This document shows, one piece after another, positions 7,951 to 17,273 of a DNA stretch of 64,000 nucleotides. The stretch is from assembly GCF_010365105.1 (NCBI RefSeq), contig NZ_JAAFGZ010000004.1:1-64000 (forward strand), read 5' to 3'. A program made the position numbers and the translations under genes. The notes under the pieces were generated by a model, which was not told where the DNA came from, did no database searches, and saw nothing but the letters and a program-made list of their open reading frames with translations. Position 1 is the stretch's first letter. Each line of letters begins with the position of its first letter. This DNA is from Polaromonas sp. GTDB lineage: Bacteria > Pseudomonadota > Gammaproteobacteria > Burkholderiales > Burkholderiaceae_C.

Positions 7951-9033
7951 TTAGAGCTTGACCGACGCCATGTAGTTGCTGAAGGCCGATTCCGAGAAAC
8001 GCGCCCACAGCAACTGGTCGCGCTGGAATGCGCGCATGTCGGCGTGAATCTTCTTGAACTCGGGCGACTTGGCCTCGTGTTCGGCGAACACTTCCATCGA
8101 CGCCTTGTAACCGGCATCCATGATGGCTTTGGGGAAGGCCTTGAGCTGCGTCTTGGCACCAACCAGCTTTTTCAGGGCAATCGGGTTGACCGCGTCGTAC
8201 TTGGCCGTCATGTCGCGTGCGGCAACGGACGTGGCTGCATCGACGATGGCCTGGAACTCGGGGCTCAGCGCCGCATACGCCTTGGTGTTGATGAAGAATT
8301 CCAGCTCGGCGCCGCCTTCCCACCAGCCGGGGTAGTAATAAAACGGCGCGACCTTGTTGAAGCCGAGCTTTTCATCGTCGTAGGGACCGACAAACTCCAC
8401 CGCATCGAGCGTGCCTTTTTCAAGTGCCTGGTAAACCTCGCCAGCCGGCATGTTCTGCGGCACGACGCCGAGCTTTTGCATGGCCTCGCCAAACAGTCCG
8501 CCACCCAGGCGCATCTTCAGGCCCTTCAGGTCGGCAACGGTCTTGATTTCCTTGCGGTACCAGCCGCCCATCTGGGTGCCGGTGTTGCCGGCGCTGCGGC
8601 TCTTGATGTTGTACTGGGCGTAAAACGCATCCATCAGCTTGCGGCCGTTGCCATGCTCCATCCAGGCATCCATCTGGCGGGCCGTCAGGCCGAAAGGCAC
8701 GGCGCAGCCAAAAGCAAAAATCGCATCCTTGCCCGTGAAATAGTAAGGCGCGGTTTGCGCCATTTCGACAGTCCCGTTCTGCAGGGCATCGACCACGCCA
8801 AAGGCGGGCATCAATTCGCCGGCCGCATGCACCGACACTTCGAATTTGCCGCCGGACAGGGCCTTGACGGTTTTAGAAAACATTTCAGCGCTGCCAAAAA
8901 TGGTATCGAGCGATTTGGGAAAGCTCGAAGCCAGGCGCCAGCGGACATTGGCCTGGGCATGAACCGCAGGCGCAATGCCGGCAGCCAGCACACCGGCAAT
9001 GCCAGCGTTTTTGATGAGTGATCGACGATCCAT
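7951..9033 (-). CDS. TRAP substrate-binding protein 2 (DctP paralogue)
   Basis: 360 residues with the same signal peptide and DctP motifs as the gene at 6760 (SSFPKSLDTIFG, EVYQALEKGTLDAVEFVGPYDD, YYYPGWWEG). It lies 111 bp upstream of that gene on the same strand, so the pair probably arose by tandem duplication and may share a transcript. Differences cluster in the ligand-facing segments (AAEWIGPYDDL versus AVEFVGPYDDE), consistent with two related but distinct ligands feeding one DctQM channel. That last point is inference. Confidence 0.92.
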   Translation of the reverse strand: MDRRSLIKNAGIAGVLAAGIAPAVHAQANVRWRLASSFPKSLDTIFGSAEMFSKTVKALSGGKFEVSVHAAGELMPAFGVVDALQNGTVEMAQTAPYYFTGKDAIFAFGCAVPFGLTARQMDAWMEHGNGRKLMDAFYAQYNIKSRSAGNTGTQMGGWYRKEIKTVADLKGLKMRLGGGLFGEAMQKLGVVPQNMPAGEVYQALEKGTLDAVEFVGPYDDEKLGFNKVAPFYYYPGWWEGGAELEFFINTKAYAALSPEFQAIVDAATSVAARDMTAKYDAVNPIALKKLVGAKTQLKAFPKAIMDAGYKASMEVFAEHEAKSPEFKKIHADMRAFQRDQLLWARFSESAFSNYMASVKL

Positions 9034-9152
9034 GAATACTCTCTTTTTGAAAGGTTGACGATTGCTTGTTTCGTATTTGCCTGTCGGTCAGCACCCAAGA
9101 TTTCTTGCGGCAATGCCCTTGACAGTCACGATGGTCGCAGGTAGCGGCCTGT

Positions 9153-9167
9153 CTGACATTTTGTCAG
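9153..9167. promoter_or_regulatory. inverted repeat upstream of dctP2
   Basis: CTGACA-TTT-TGTCAG, a perfect 6-bp-arm palindrome about 120 bp upstream of the dctP2 start. Size and position suit a regulator site, but no regulator gene is adjacent. Confidence 0.4.
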
Positions 9168-9283
9168 TTTTTGTACGGCTTTCGCCCCGTTGTTACCCGT
9201 AGAAAAGCGTAAAAAAGGGGATGCCACAGCAAGCCGGCGTTCGCCAGCCTTCCGCCGCCAATTGCCAGGGCAAAAAAATCTGG

Positions 9284-11194
9284 TCAGGCAACCGACTTGA
9301 GCACCACCTTGGCCAGCTGATCGTGCACCTTGATGCCGTCGAAACGCTTGCGGATGGAGGCCTCGATGCCATCGGCATCCAGGCCCTGCAAGGCCAGCAG
9401 ATGGGCTGGGTCGCCGTGCTCGATGAACTCGTCGGCCAGGCCCAGTTGCAACAGTGGCCTGAGGACGCCCGCCGCCTGCAATGCCTCACCGACTGCGCTG
9501 CCCGCACCGCCCATGATGGCGCCCTCTTCCACCGATACCAGGGCTTCATGGCTGGCGGCGATCTTCAGCAGCAGTTCAGTGTCCAGCGGCTTGGCCCAGC
9601 GCATGTTGACCACGGTCGCGTCCAGCTTTTCAGCCGCTTGCAGCGCCGGGTAGAGCAGCGTGCCGAAGGCCAGGATGGCAATGCCCTTGCCTTCGCGGCG
9701 AATCTCGCCCTTGCCAAACGGCAGCGATTTCAGACCGGCCTCGGGCTCGACACCGGCGCCGGCGCCGCGCGGATAGCGTACGGCGACCGGATGGTTCTGC
9801 TCGAACGCGGTGGTCAGCAGCTTGCGGCATTCGTTTTCATCGGCCGGGCAGGCCATGCTCATGTTGGGTATGCAGCGCACAAAAGGAATATCGTAGGCAC
9901 CCGCATGGGTCGCGCCGTCGGCACCGACCAGTCCGGCACGGTCCAGCGCGAACACCACCGGCAGGTTTTGCAGCGCCACGTCATGAATCATCTGGTCATA
10001 GGCGCGTTGCAGGAAGGTCGAGTAAATCGCCACCACCGGCTTCAGGCCCTCGCACGCCATGCCGGCTGCAAAGGTCACCGCATGCTGCTCGGCAATGCCG
10101 ACATCGTGGTAGCGCTTGGGAAAGCGGCGGTGAAACTCCACCATGCCCGAACCCTCGCGCATCGCCGGCGTGATGCCGACCAGGCGCGGGTCATGCTCGG
10201 CCATGTCGCACAGCCAGCGGCCAAACACCTGCGTGAAGGTCTGCTTGGCGGGCGTGCTGGATTTCTGCAGGCCCATGGACGGATCGAACTTGCCGGGGCC
10301 GTGGTAGGCAATAGGGTCGGCTTCGGCCAGTTTGTAGCCCTGGCCTTTTTTCGTCACGACATGCAGGAACTGCGGCCCTGCGCCGGTCGCCAGCAGATGC
10401 TTGATATTTTCCAGCGTGGGAATCAGCGACTCCAGGTCATGGCCGTCAATCGGGCCGATGTAGTTGAAGCCAAAGTTCTCGAACAGAGTGCCGGGCACGA
10501 CCATGCCCTTGGCATGGGTTTCGAGCCGGCGCGCAAGCTCTAACAGCGGCGGCGCCACCTGCAGCACCTTCTTTCCCACGTGCCGGGCCGAGGCGTAAAA
10601 GCGCCCGCTCATCAGTTGCGCCAGGTGGCGGTTCAGCGCGCCCACCGGCGGGCTGATGCTCATGTCGTTGTCGTTGAGCACCACGAGCAGCCGGCTGTCG
10701 TCATGCACGCCGGCGTTGTTCATGGCCTCAAACGCCATGCCGGCGCTCATCGAGCCGTCGCCGATGATGGCCACGGCATTGCGGTCCTCGCCTTTGAACT
10801 GCGAGGCCAGCGCCATGCCGAGCGCCGCCGAGATCGAAGTCGACGAATGCGCGGTGCCGAAGGTGTCGAACTCGCTCTCGCCCCTGCGCGGAAAGCCCGA
10901 CAGCCCGCCGAACTGGCGCAAGCTGGCCATGCGTTCGCGCCGGCCGGTCAGTATCTTGTGCGGATAAGTCTGGTGGCCCACGTCCCAGACCAGCCGGTCA
11001 TCGGGCGTGTTGAAGACATAGTGCAGGGCGACCGTCAACTCGACCGTGCCCAGGTTGGAGCTTAGATGCCCACCGGTTTTGGAAACGCTGTCGAGCACAT
11101 AGGCGCGCAGTTCATCGGCCAGCGTCTTGAGTTGCGCGCGCGGGAGCCTGCGCAGGTCAGCCGGACTGTTGATGGTTTCAAGCAATGAGTACAT
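9284..11194 (-). CDS. dxs: 1-deoxy-D-xylulose-5-phosphate synthase
   Basis: 636 residues, full length. Dxs condenses pyruvate and glyceraldehyde-3-phosphate with thiamine diphosphate, the first step of the MEP isoprenoid pathway. Visible landmarks are [19 protein letters not shown] and [16 protein letters not shown] near the N-terminus, the ThDP-binding [15 protein letters not shown], the pyrimidine-domain [15 protein letters not shown] and [15 protein letters not shown]. It is the last gene of xseB-ispA-dxs on the minus strand, 37 bp after ispA, so precursor and prenyl-chain synthesis are co-transcribed. Confidence 0.97.
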   Translation of the reverse strand: MYSLLETINSPADLRRLPRAQLKTLADELRAYVLDSVSKTGGHLSSNLGTVELTVALHYVFNTPDDRLVWDVGHQTYPHKILTGRRERMASLRQFGGLSGFPRRGESEFDTFGTAHSSTSISAALGMALASQFKGEDRNAVAIIGDGSMSAGMAFEAMNNAGVHDDSRLLVVLNDNDMSISPPVGALNRHLAQLMSGRFYASARHVGKKVLQVAPPLLELARRLETHAKGMVVPGTLFENFGFNYIGPIDGHDLESLIPTLENIKHLLATGAGPQFLHVVTKKGQGYKLAEADPIAYHGPGKFDPSMGLQKSSTPAKQTFTQVFGRWLCDMAEHDPRLVGITPAMREGSGMVEFHRRFPKRYHDVGIAEQHAVTFAAGMACEGLKPVVAIYSTFLQRAYDQMIHDVALQNLPVVFALDRAGLVGADGATHAGAYDIPFVRCIPNMSMACPADENECRKLLTTAFEQNHPVAVRYPRGAGAGVEPEAGLKSLPFGKGEIRREGKGIAILAFGTLLYPALQAAEKLDATVVNMRWAKPLDTELLLKIAASHEALVSVEEGAIMGGAGSAVGEALQAAGVLRPLLQLGLADEFIEHGDPAHLLALQGLDADGIEASIRKRFDGIKVHDQLAKVVLKSVA

Positions 11195-11231
11195 CGTGGT
11201 GTATTTCCGTTATGGCGGGGCCGGGCCGTGA

Positions 11232-12236
11232 CTAGTGCTGCCGGTTGACCAGCATGTCGGCCAGCGCCCGCAAGGCATGGGTATTTTCAAGCTGGCTGGA
11301 CTGAAGGCTGTCGAGGGCTTTCGCCAGCAATTCTTGCGCATAGCACCGTGAAGCCTCCAGCCCCATCAGCGAGACGAAGGTCGGTTTGTCCTGGGCGGCA
11401 TCCTTGCCGGCCGTCTTGCCCAGCGTGGCCACGTCGGCTGTCACGTCCAGAATATCGTCAACGACCTGGAACGCCAGGCCGATAGCGGCGCCGTAGTCAC
11501 GCAAGGCATCCAGTGCCGCCGGGGATGCACTGCCGCAGGCGGCGCCCATCATCACGCTGGCTTGCAGCAGTGCGCCGGTTTTGAGGCGGTGCATCTCGTG
11601 CAGTTGCGCGGAGGTCAGCGGCAGACCGACGCTGGCCAGGTCAATGGCCTGCCCGCCCGCCATACCCTGGTAGCCGGCGGCCTGGGCCAGCAGGCGGCAC
11701 AGACGCGCCTGCGCTCTGGCATCGACTGACGCATCGTCGGGTGTCAGCAACTCGAACGCCAGCGCCTGCAGTGCATCACCGGCCAGCAGCGCCCGCGCCT
11801 CGCCAAACTGCACATGCACCGTGGGCTTGCCACGGCGCAGCACGTCGTTGTCCATGCACGGCATGTCGTCATGCACCAGCGAATAGGCATGGATCAACTC
11901 GACCGCGCAGGACGGGCGCAAGGCCACCGACGCATCGCCGTTGACCGCGTCGCAGGCGGCCATGACCAGCAGCGGACGCAGCCGCTTGCCGCCGTCAAGA
12001 ACGGCATAGCGCATGGCATCGCCGAGCCCGGCCGGCGCTGGCGCATCGCTCGGGCTGGCCACCCAGCGGGACAGGGCACGTTCAATGACCGCGAGTTGCA
12101 CGGCGCTCCAGGCGCCCAGGTCAAACAGGGAAGTGTGTTCAGGAGCGTTCAATTCAGTGGTCTTTTGCGCTGGGGCGGTGACGCCGTTGATGACAGGGAA
12201 CATGGGAATGTTTTCAGTACAGGCCAGCACTGTCAT
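11232..12236 (-). CDS. ispA: (2E,6E)-farnesyl diphosphate synthase
   Basis: A short-chain trans-prenyl diphosphate synthase of about 334 residues. It has both aspartate-rich motifs: the first as DDMPCMDND after SLVHDDMP, the second as DDILDVTAD in GLAFQVVDDILDV. GGKRLRP binds isopentenyl diphosphate. The frame is open back to 12551, but that part is antisense-frame sequence of xseB. The ATG at 12236 has GGTGGA upstream; the Met at 12203 is an alternative without a clear ribosome-binding site. It lies between xseB and dxs, the standard order. Confidence 0.95.
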   Translation of the reverse strand: MTVLACTENIPMFPVINGVTAPAQKTTELNAPEHTSLFDLGAWSAVQLAVIERALSRWVASPSDAPAPAGLGDAMRYAVLDGGKRLRPLLVMAACDAVNGDASVALRPSCAVELIHAYSLVHDDMPCMDNDVLRRGKPTVHVQFGEARALLAGDALQALAFELLTPDDASVDARAQARLCRLLAQAAGYQGMAGGQAIDLASVGLPLTSAQLHEMHRLKTGALLQASVMMGAACGSASPAALDALRDYGAAIGLAFQVVDDILDVTADVATLGKTAGKDAAQDKPTFVSLMGLEASRCYAQELLAKALDSLQSSQLENTHALRALADMLVNRQH

Positions 12237-12303
12237 AAGTCCACCCGCAACGCTGCGGACAAGTGCGAAGCGTGGGCTTGATGCATTGAACCCGAAAAAT
12301 GAT

Positions 12304-12588
12304 TTAGGCCTGCGTCCAGGGCTTGAGTTCGGTGCCTTCCAGCACCTTGATCTGGGTTTCAACCGCTTCAAGCCGGTCCCGGCAAAACTTGAGCAATTGC
12401 GCGCCGCGCTGGTAGCCCGTGAGCAACTGGTCCAGGGGCAGCTGACCGGACTCCAGCCGGGCGACCAATGCTTCAAGTTCCTGCAGTGCGGCCTCGTAGG
12501 TGGCAGGCAATGCCGGCAGGGGCGTGGCGCTGGCGTCAGGGTCCGGGACACGCGGTGATGCAGTAGGGGAAACGGAGCTTTTGGCCAT
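12304..12588 (-). CDS. xseB: exodeoxyribonuclease VII small subunit
   Basis: 94 residues with the characteristic helical pattern [36 protein letters not shown]. XseB joins several copies to XseA to form exonuclease VII, which degrades single-stranded DNA; xseA is not in the window. The N-terminal 25 residues are a Pro/Ser/Ala-rich extension. It is the first gene of the ispA-dxs operon, an association seen widely in proteobacteria. Confidence 0.95.
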   Translation of the reverse strand: MAKSSVSPTASPRVPDPDASATPLPALPATYEAALQELEALVARLESGQLPLDQLLTGYQRGAQLLKFCRDRLEAVETQIKVLEGTELKPWTQA

Positions 12589-12865
12589 GTGAATAGGGTT
12601 GTGGAGGCTGATTTTAAAGGTTTGCCGTGATTCTGGATGTAGGCACTGGCAAAGTCGGGCAGTCAGGCATTATCCCGCTGGCTGCCGAGGGACACTTGCA
12701 GGCATGGCGCGCGGGTACACTTGATAACCATTCTTGATACCGGAACTGGTCACCCCATGGCAAGTTCGCCCTATTTTTTGTCTGCAGGCTCCTCCCCGCC
12801 TGCTGGTTTACCTGGCTTTTACACCGTCGCCTCGCCCGGCTTCGGCGGCCTGTTGAGAGAAACCG

Positions 12866-13984
12866 ATGCCCGATAAAAGCCTCCGGCTGTTGCAAGCCAC
12901 CAGCCAGCTTCCCATTTCCAGCTATTTCGATGCCGGGCTTTACCAGCGCGAACAGCAAAAACTGTTTGCGCGCGGACCGCGCTACCTGGGTCACGAACTG
13001 GCCGTGCCCAACCTTGGAGACTACTACACGCTGCCGCACGAAGGTGATGGCCGTGCGCTGGTGCGCAATGCCTCGGGAATCGAACTGATTTCCAACGTCT
13101 GCCGGCATCGCCAGTCCACCATGCTGCAGGGACGCGGCAACACCGGCAGCAACATCGTCTGCCCACTGCACCGCTGGACCTACAACACCTCGGGCGAGTT
13201 GATCGGCGCGCCGCATTTCGAGGTCGATCCGTGCCTGAACCTGAACCGCTACAAGACGACGACATGGAACGGCCTGGTGTTTGAAGACAACGGCCGCGAC
13301 ATTGCAGCGGAGATGGCGCCCATGGGCCACATGGCCGACCTTGATTTTTCCGGCTACCAGCTCGACAAGGTGCATATCCACGAATGCAACTACAACTGGA
13401 AGACCTTCATAGAGGTCTATCTGGAGGACTACCATGTCGGCCCCTTCCATCCCGGACTGGGCGGCTTCGTCACCACGGACGACCTGCGCTGGGAGCTGGC
13501 ACCAAGCTATTCGGTGCAGACCGTGGGCGTGTCCGACAAGCTCGGCAAGCCCGGCACCGATGTGTACAAGCTCTGGCACGACGTGGTGCTGCAGTACCGC
13601 AACGGCCAGCCGCCCAAGTACGGCGCGATCTGGCTGACCTGCTACCCGCACATCATGGTCGAGTGGTATCCGCATACGCTGGTGGTCAGCACGCTGCACC
13701 CGCAGGGGCCGGACAAGACGCTGAACGTGGTGGAATTTTTCTATCCCGAAGAAATATGCGCTTTCGAGCGCGAGTTCATTGAAGCCCAGCAGGCGGCCTA
13801 CATGGAAACCTGCGTCGAGGACGACGAACTCGCGCTGCGCATGGACGCCGGCCGCAAGGCGCTTATGCTGCGCGGCGACAACGAGTTTGGCCCCTACCAG
13901 AGCCCGATGGAAGACGGCATGCAGCACTTTCACGAGTGGTATCGCCGTGAAATGGGCGCCAGCAAAACCACCCAGATGATCTGA
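12866..13984 (+). CDS. Rieske non-haem iron oxygenase alpha subunit, substrate unknown
   Basis: 372 residues. The Rieske 2Fe-2S ligands are C79/H81 in NVCRHRQ and C99/H102 in VCPLHRW. The catalytic iron site is E187-x2-H190-x4-H195 in VYLEDYHVGPFHPG. This is the alpha subunit of a ring-hydroxylating or N-demethylase-type oxygenase. No reductase, ferredoxin or beta subunit lies nearby, so electrons must come from elsewhere in the cell. It diverges from xseB-ispA-dxs and is followed by a transporter gene. The substrate cannot be assigned. Confidence 0.85.
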   Translation: MPDKSLRLLQATSQLPISSYFDAGLYQREQQKLFARGPRYLGHELAVPNLGDYYTLPHEGDGRALVRNASGIELISNVCRHRQSTMLQGRGNTGSNIVCPLHRWTYNTSGELIGAPHFEVDPCLNLNRYKTTTWNGLVFEDNGRDIAAEMAPMGHMADLDFSGYQLDKVHIHECNYNWKTFIEVYLEDYHVGPFHPGLGGFVTTDDLRWELAPSYSVQTVGVSDKLGKPGTDVYKLWHDVVLQYRNGQPPKYGAIWLTCYPHIMVEWYPHTLVVSTLHPQGPDKTLNVVEFFYPEEICAFEREFIEAQQAAYMETCVEDDELALRMDAGRKALMLRGDNEFGPYQSPMEDGMQHFHEWYRREMGASKTTQMI

Positions 13985-14006
13985 GGGCGTGGCGCCCGCC
14001 CCCATA

Positions 14007-14027
14007 CTGCTATTTATTAAATAGCAG
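14007..14027. repeat. dispersed hairpin, perfect 10-bp arms
   Basis: CTGCTATTTA and TAAATAGCAG around a central T form the cleanest copy in the window of the GCTATT...AATAGC repeat family. It sits between the Rieske oxygenase and EamA genes, 23 bp after the oxygenase stop, and could act as a weak transcript-end hairpin. Confidence 0.8.
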
Positions 14028-14088
14028 CTTATGCAAGCCGGGCATGCGCAAAAGCCATTTTTAAACCATAAAACCCGGAAATCAAGCG

Positions 14089-14991
14089 ATGCAAGCCGTC
14101 TGGATGGTCCTGTCCGCATTCCTGATCGCCTCCATGGGCGTGTGCGTCAAGTTCGCGTCCGCGCACTTCACCAGCGCCGAACTGGTGTTTTACCGGGGCG
14201 TGGTGAGTATTGTCTTCATGGCGCTGTATGCGCGTGTCCACGGCACGTCCCTGCGCACGGCCTACCCGGCCATGCATGCCTGGCGCAGCGTGATCGGCGT
14301 GATGTCGCTGTCGGCCTGGTTTTATGCGATTGCCCACTTGCCCCTGGCCACTGCCATGACGCTGAACTACATGAGCAGCGTGTGGATTGCCGCTTTCCTG
14401 GTGGGCGGCGCGCTGATGCTGGGCAAGCCGGGCAAGAAGGGACCGAAACAGGGTCCGCTGGTGCTCGCCATCCTGGCCAGCTTTGGCGGCGTGGTCATGC
14501 TGCTGCGTCCCGCCATGGACCAGAACCAAAGCTTTGCCGGCCTGATCGGGCTGCTGTCGGGGCTGGGTGCGGCCTTTGCCTACATGCAGGTGATGGCGAT
14601 TTCACGCATGGGCGAGCCTGAAATACGCACCGTGTTTTATTTCGGTGTCGGCACGGCGGTCGCGGGTGCTCTGGGCATCGCGTTGACCGGCACCTCGGCC
14701 TGGAGTTGGCAACAGGCCCTCTGGCTGCCGCCCATCGGCATCCTGGCATCGCTTGGCCAACTGGCCATGACCAAGGCCTATTCGATGTCGAAAAACCATG
14801 GCAGCACGCTGATGGTCGCCAACCTGCAATATTCGGGAATTGTGTTCGCCGCACTCTACAGCCTGGTCCTTTTTGGTGACAATATCCCCCTGACGGGCTG
14901 GGCCGGCATGGCGCTCATCATCGTCAGCGCTATATCCGCCACCATGCTGCGGGCCCGCGCGGCGCCCAATGCGCCGGCTGAAGAACATTGA
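14089..14991 (+). CDS. EamA/DMT-family transporter
   Basis: 300 residues made of about ten hydrophobic helices in two homologous five-helix halves, the drug/metabolite transporter fold. The first half begins MQAVWMVLSAFLIASMGVCVKF; the second includes MTKAYSMSKNHGSTLMVANLQY and the terminal GMALIIVSAISA helix. These inner-membrane carriers usually export amino acids, nucleobases or other small metabolites. It lies between a Rieske oxygenase and a sulfurtransferase gene, neither of which indicates the substrate. Confidence 0.88.
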   Translation: MQAVWMVLSAFLIASMGVCVKFASAHFTSAELVFYRGVVSIVFMALYARVHGTSLRTAYPAMHAWRSVIGVMSLSAWFYAIAHLPLATAMTLNYMSSVWIAAFLVGGALMLGKPGKKGPKQGPLVLAILASFGGVVMLLRPAMDQNQSFAGLIGLLSGLGAAFAYMQVMAISRMGEPEIRTVFYFGVGTAVAGALGIALTGTSAWSWQQALWLPPIGILASLGQLAMTKAYSMSKNHGSTLMVANLQYSGIVFAALYSLVLFGDNIPLTGWAGMALIIVSAISATMLRARAAPNAPAEEH

Positions 14992-15013
14992 GTTTGCTAC
15001 CCAAGGAACCCTG

Positions 15014-15916
15014 ATGACGAACTACACCACCCTGATCTCGGCCGAACAACTGCAGGCCTTGACAAAAAGCGGCCAGCCACTGCGCATCTTCGACTGCAGT
15101 TTTGAATTGATGCAGCCGCACGCGGGCATGCAGAGCTACCTGAAGTTGCATATTCCCGGCGCCATCTACGCGGACCTGGAAACCGCCCTCACGGCCCGCC
15201 ACGGCGTGCCCGGCGCGCATGGTCTGATCACGGCAACAGGCGCCGATGCGCCAGCCTCGGGCGGCCGTCATCCGCTGCCCAACCGTGAAAAGTTTGCCAC
15301 CTGGCTATCCAGCGTCGGCATGGGCAATGAGATGCAGGCGGTGGTCTATGACCGCAACCAGGCCAATTACTGCGGTCGCCTGTGGTGGATGCTCAAATGG
15401 GCCGGCCATGAAAACGTCGCCGTGCTCGATGGCGGGCTGCAGGCCTGGCAAGCAGCAGGCGGCCCGGTCAACAGCGGCGAAGAACCCGCCCATTTCCAGA
15501 CCAGCTTTCTGGCCGGACCCGAGCGCGCCCGGCTGGTGGATGCGCAAACGGTTGCCGACCAGTTGGGACGCCCTGCCCAGACCCTGATCGATGCGCGGGC
15601 CACGCCGCGCTTCAAAGGCGAGGTCGAGCCGCTCGACCCGGTCGCCGGCCATATCCCGGGCGCGCTCAACCGCCCCTTCGGATTGAACCTGATGCCCGAC
15701 GGCACCTTCAAGCCTGCCGAGCAGCTGAAAGCTGAATTCACCGCCTTGCTGGGGCAGCGTGACCCCGCCACCGTGGTTCACCATTGCGGCAGCGGCGTCA
15801 GCGCCCTGCCCAACCTGATTGCCATGGAAGTGGCTGGCCTGGGACGCAGCGCACTGTATGCCGGCAGCTGGAGCGACTGGTGCAAAGACCCCGACCGGCC
15901 CGTCGCGCAGGGCTGA
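15014..15916 (+). CDS. sseA: 3-mercaptopyruvate sulfurtransferase
   Basis: 300 residues with two rhodanese domains. The C-terminal one holds the active-site loop CGSGV (Cys about 258), typical of mercaptopyruvate sulfurtransferases (CG[ST]GV), whereas thiosulfate rhodaneses carry CRxGx[RT]. The N-terminal domain has the expected DRNQANYCGRLWWMLKWAGH region. The frame is open from 14969, but the ATG at 15014 follows AAGGAA and starts the conserved fold. It moves sulfur from 3-mercaptopyruvate to acceptors such as cyanide or thiols. It ends in front of a strong terminator. Confidence 0.9.
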   Translation: MTNYTTLISAEQLQALTKSGQPLRIFDCSFELMQPHAGMQSYLKLHIPGAIYADLETALTARHGVPGAHGLITATGADAPASGGRHPLPNREKFATWLSSVGMGNEMQAVVYDRNQANYCGRLWWMLKWAGHENVAVLDGGLQAWQAAGGPVNSGEEPAHFQTSFLAGPERARLVDAQTVADQLGRPAQTLIDARATPRFKGEVEPLDPVAGHIPGALNRPFGLNLMPDGTFKPAEQLKAEFTALLGQRDPATVVHHCGSGVSALPNLIAMEVAGLGRSALYAGSWSDWCKDPDRPVAQG

Positions 15917-15942
15917 AAGGCCACGGCAGCGCATTCACCGCG

Positions 15943-15979
15943 AAAAAGCCCCCTGCGCAACATGTGCAGAGGGCTTTTT
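15943..15979. terminator. bidirectional terminator after sseA
   Basis: AAAAAGCCC...GGGCTTTTT arms with inner TGC/GCA pairing form a long hairpin with A and T runs on its two sides. It serves both sseA and the convergent lipoprotein gene. Confidence 0.9.
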
Positions 15980-16010
15980 GGAGTGTGCAAGGCGAGGTTT
16001 TTTAATCGCT

Positions 16011-16250
16011 TCAACCACCGCTGCTGGCGGCGCTGGCTGGCGGCATGGCAGAACCGCTGCCCATCGACCCTGAGCCCGTGCTTCCCGATGTGCCGGATGA
16101 ACCTATCGAACCGCTAGAGGGGCTGGTGGAAGAAGACCCCGGCGTCGTGGTGGTCGAATTGTCTGCTGCCTTGTTGCAGCCAGCCAGTGCCAGTGCAGCG
16201 GCCAAGGCAAGCGCCGCAGCGGTTGCGGTTTTCAGTGTTGATGCGTGCAT
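16011..16250 (-). CDS. small Ser/Gly/Thr-rich lipoprotein
   Basis: 79 residues. A lipoprotein signal peptide ends in the lipobox LALAGCNK, so Cys is predicted to be lipidated at about residue 25. The mature part is a low-complexity Ser/Gly/Thr tail (GSIGSSGTSGSTGSGSMGSG) with no recognisable domain. It is probably membrane-anchored in the periplasm. It converges on sseA across a shared terminator. The coding assignment rests on the clean lipobox; the function is unknown. Confidence 0.7.
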   Translation of the reverse strand: MHASTLKTATAAALALAAALALAGCNKAADNSTTTTPGSSSTSPSSGSIGSSGTSGSTGSGSMGSGSAMPPASAASSGG

Positions 16251-16590
16251 ATCAGTTTTCCTTTGAAAGAGGGAGCGGCTGACCGTCAGCCAAAGGTCAA
16301 TTTAGCTGCCCGCCTTCTGCATGGCGCATGAGACGCCGACCTCATGAAATGTAGGAATTTTTCGCGTTGCTCCCCTGGTTTGGGACGAGTCATCGAAAAG
16401 GATGAAGAAATCCCCAACCTTTTACTTCCTCCTGTCCTACATGAATGGTCGAGTTAATAATGAAAAAATTGCTAAAAATATCGGTAAGAATAAAAATGTG
16501 ACAAGCCAAGGCGGCGTGTCAATTTCATCCATGAAGCGCTTGCATGGATTGCAGGATTTCAAGGCGTACCCCTTTTAAGGAGATATTGAA
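16251..16590. other. 340-bp AT-rich intergenic region
   Basis: No open frame with coding character. It separates the divergent lipoprotein and KGG-motif genes and must hold both promoters. The right part is notably AT-rich (around 16450-16500) and ends in an AAGGAG ribosome-binding site ahead of 16591. I cannot name a specific sigma-factor motif. Confidence 0.5.
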
Positions 16591-16803
16591 ATGGCAACGA
16601 GCAAACAAGACAGCAAAACCGCTGGCAAGCCGAGTGGAAAACCCGAACGTGGCTTTGCCGCCATGAACCCTGAACGTCAGCGTGAAATTGCCAGGGAAGG
16701 CGGCAGGGCTGCGCACCTGAGCGGAAACGCCCATGAGTTCACGTCGGAGGAAGCGCGCGCGGCGGGTCGCAAAGGTGGCCAGGCCAGCAGCAAGAGCCGC
16801 TGA
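16591..16803 (+). CDS. KGG-motif stress-induced small protein
   Basis: 70 residues, strongly hydrophilic, with two copies of the KGG-type repeat: EIAREGGRAAHLSGNAHEF and EEARAAGRKGGQASS. The family, known from general stress proteins such as GsiB and YciG, is thought to be intrinsically disordered and induced by starvation or osmotic stress. AAGGAG stands about 8 bases upstream of the ATG. It is monocistronic, with its own terminator at 16825. Confidence 0.85.
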   Translation: MATSKQDSKTAGKPSGKPERGFAAMNPERQREIAREGGRAAHLSGNAHEFTSEEARAAGRKGGQASSKSR

Positions 16804-16824
16804 GGGCGCTGTCTCATCGGGCAC

Positions 16825-16849
16825 AAAGGGCGTTTGAAGCGCCCTTTTT
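16825..16849 (+). terminator. terminator of the KGG-motif gene
   Basis: AAAGGGCG (16825-16832) pairs with CGCCCTTT (16840-16847) and is followed by further T residues. It lies 22 bases after the stop codon. Confidence 0.9.
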
Positions 16850-16869
16850 CTTTATCTTTTGCCAGGTAC

Positions 16870-17043
16870 TTAGTTGATCAGCCAGGCGTGACGCGCCAGG
16901 CGTTGCGGTTTGTGCGGATTGTCTTTCCAGGCTCCGGAATTCGGACCCTGCTCTTTCCAGCCCCTGGAGCCGTTATCCGGACGCTCCAAGTGGTTCCTGG
17001 AAGGCTTCAGTTCGCGTTCCCTGTCGGGCTTGTGGGCTTTCAT
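16870..17043 (-). CDS. 57-residue hydrophilic protein
   Basis: 57 residues, highly charged and rich in Arg, Lys, Pro, Asn and His (MKAHKPDRERELKPSRNH at the N-terminus), with no hydrophobic core; probably disordered. An AAGGA ribosome-binding site lies about 9 bases upstream of the ATG at 17043. A longer frame back to 17232 has no better start. The function is unknown. It sits among other small stress-type proteins, suggesting a related role, but that is only context. Confidence 0.5.
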   Translation of the reverse strand: MKAHKPDRERELKPSRNHLERPDNGSRGWKEQGPNSGAWKDNPHKPQRLARHAWLIN

Positions 17044-17273
17044 GATGGCTTCCTTGCGTGACGGGCAACTCTCTGGCGGTGAAAACAGCGCAGCGACAGC
17101 GACCCTGTCTTGAATTGACTCTAAGCAACCCAGCCCATCAGCTTTGTAGGAAGTTCTTGCTATTGCCGTAAGGAAAATCTTAGCCACATCGTCAAGCAAG
17201 CATGGCAAGCGCAAAAATTGCAAAGCGTTCAATCAACAGGGGTTCATTCCCGGCTGCAACCAAGGAGGGGTCC

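Noticed and set aside
6709-9021. Plus-strand open frame of 770 codons across both dctP genes
   Set aside because: Antisense artefact of high GC; it reads straight through two unrelated genes and the gap between them, while the minus-strand genes have clear DctP motifs.
12237-12551. N-terminal extension of the ispA frame
   Set aside because: It overlaps xseB in another frame and translates to a non-conserved Pro/Arg/Ser-rich sequence.
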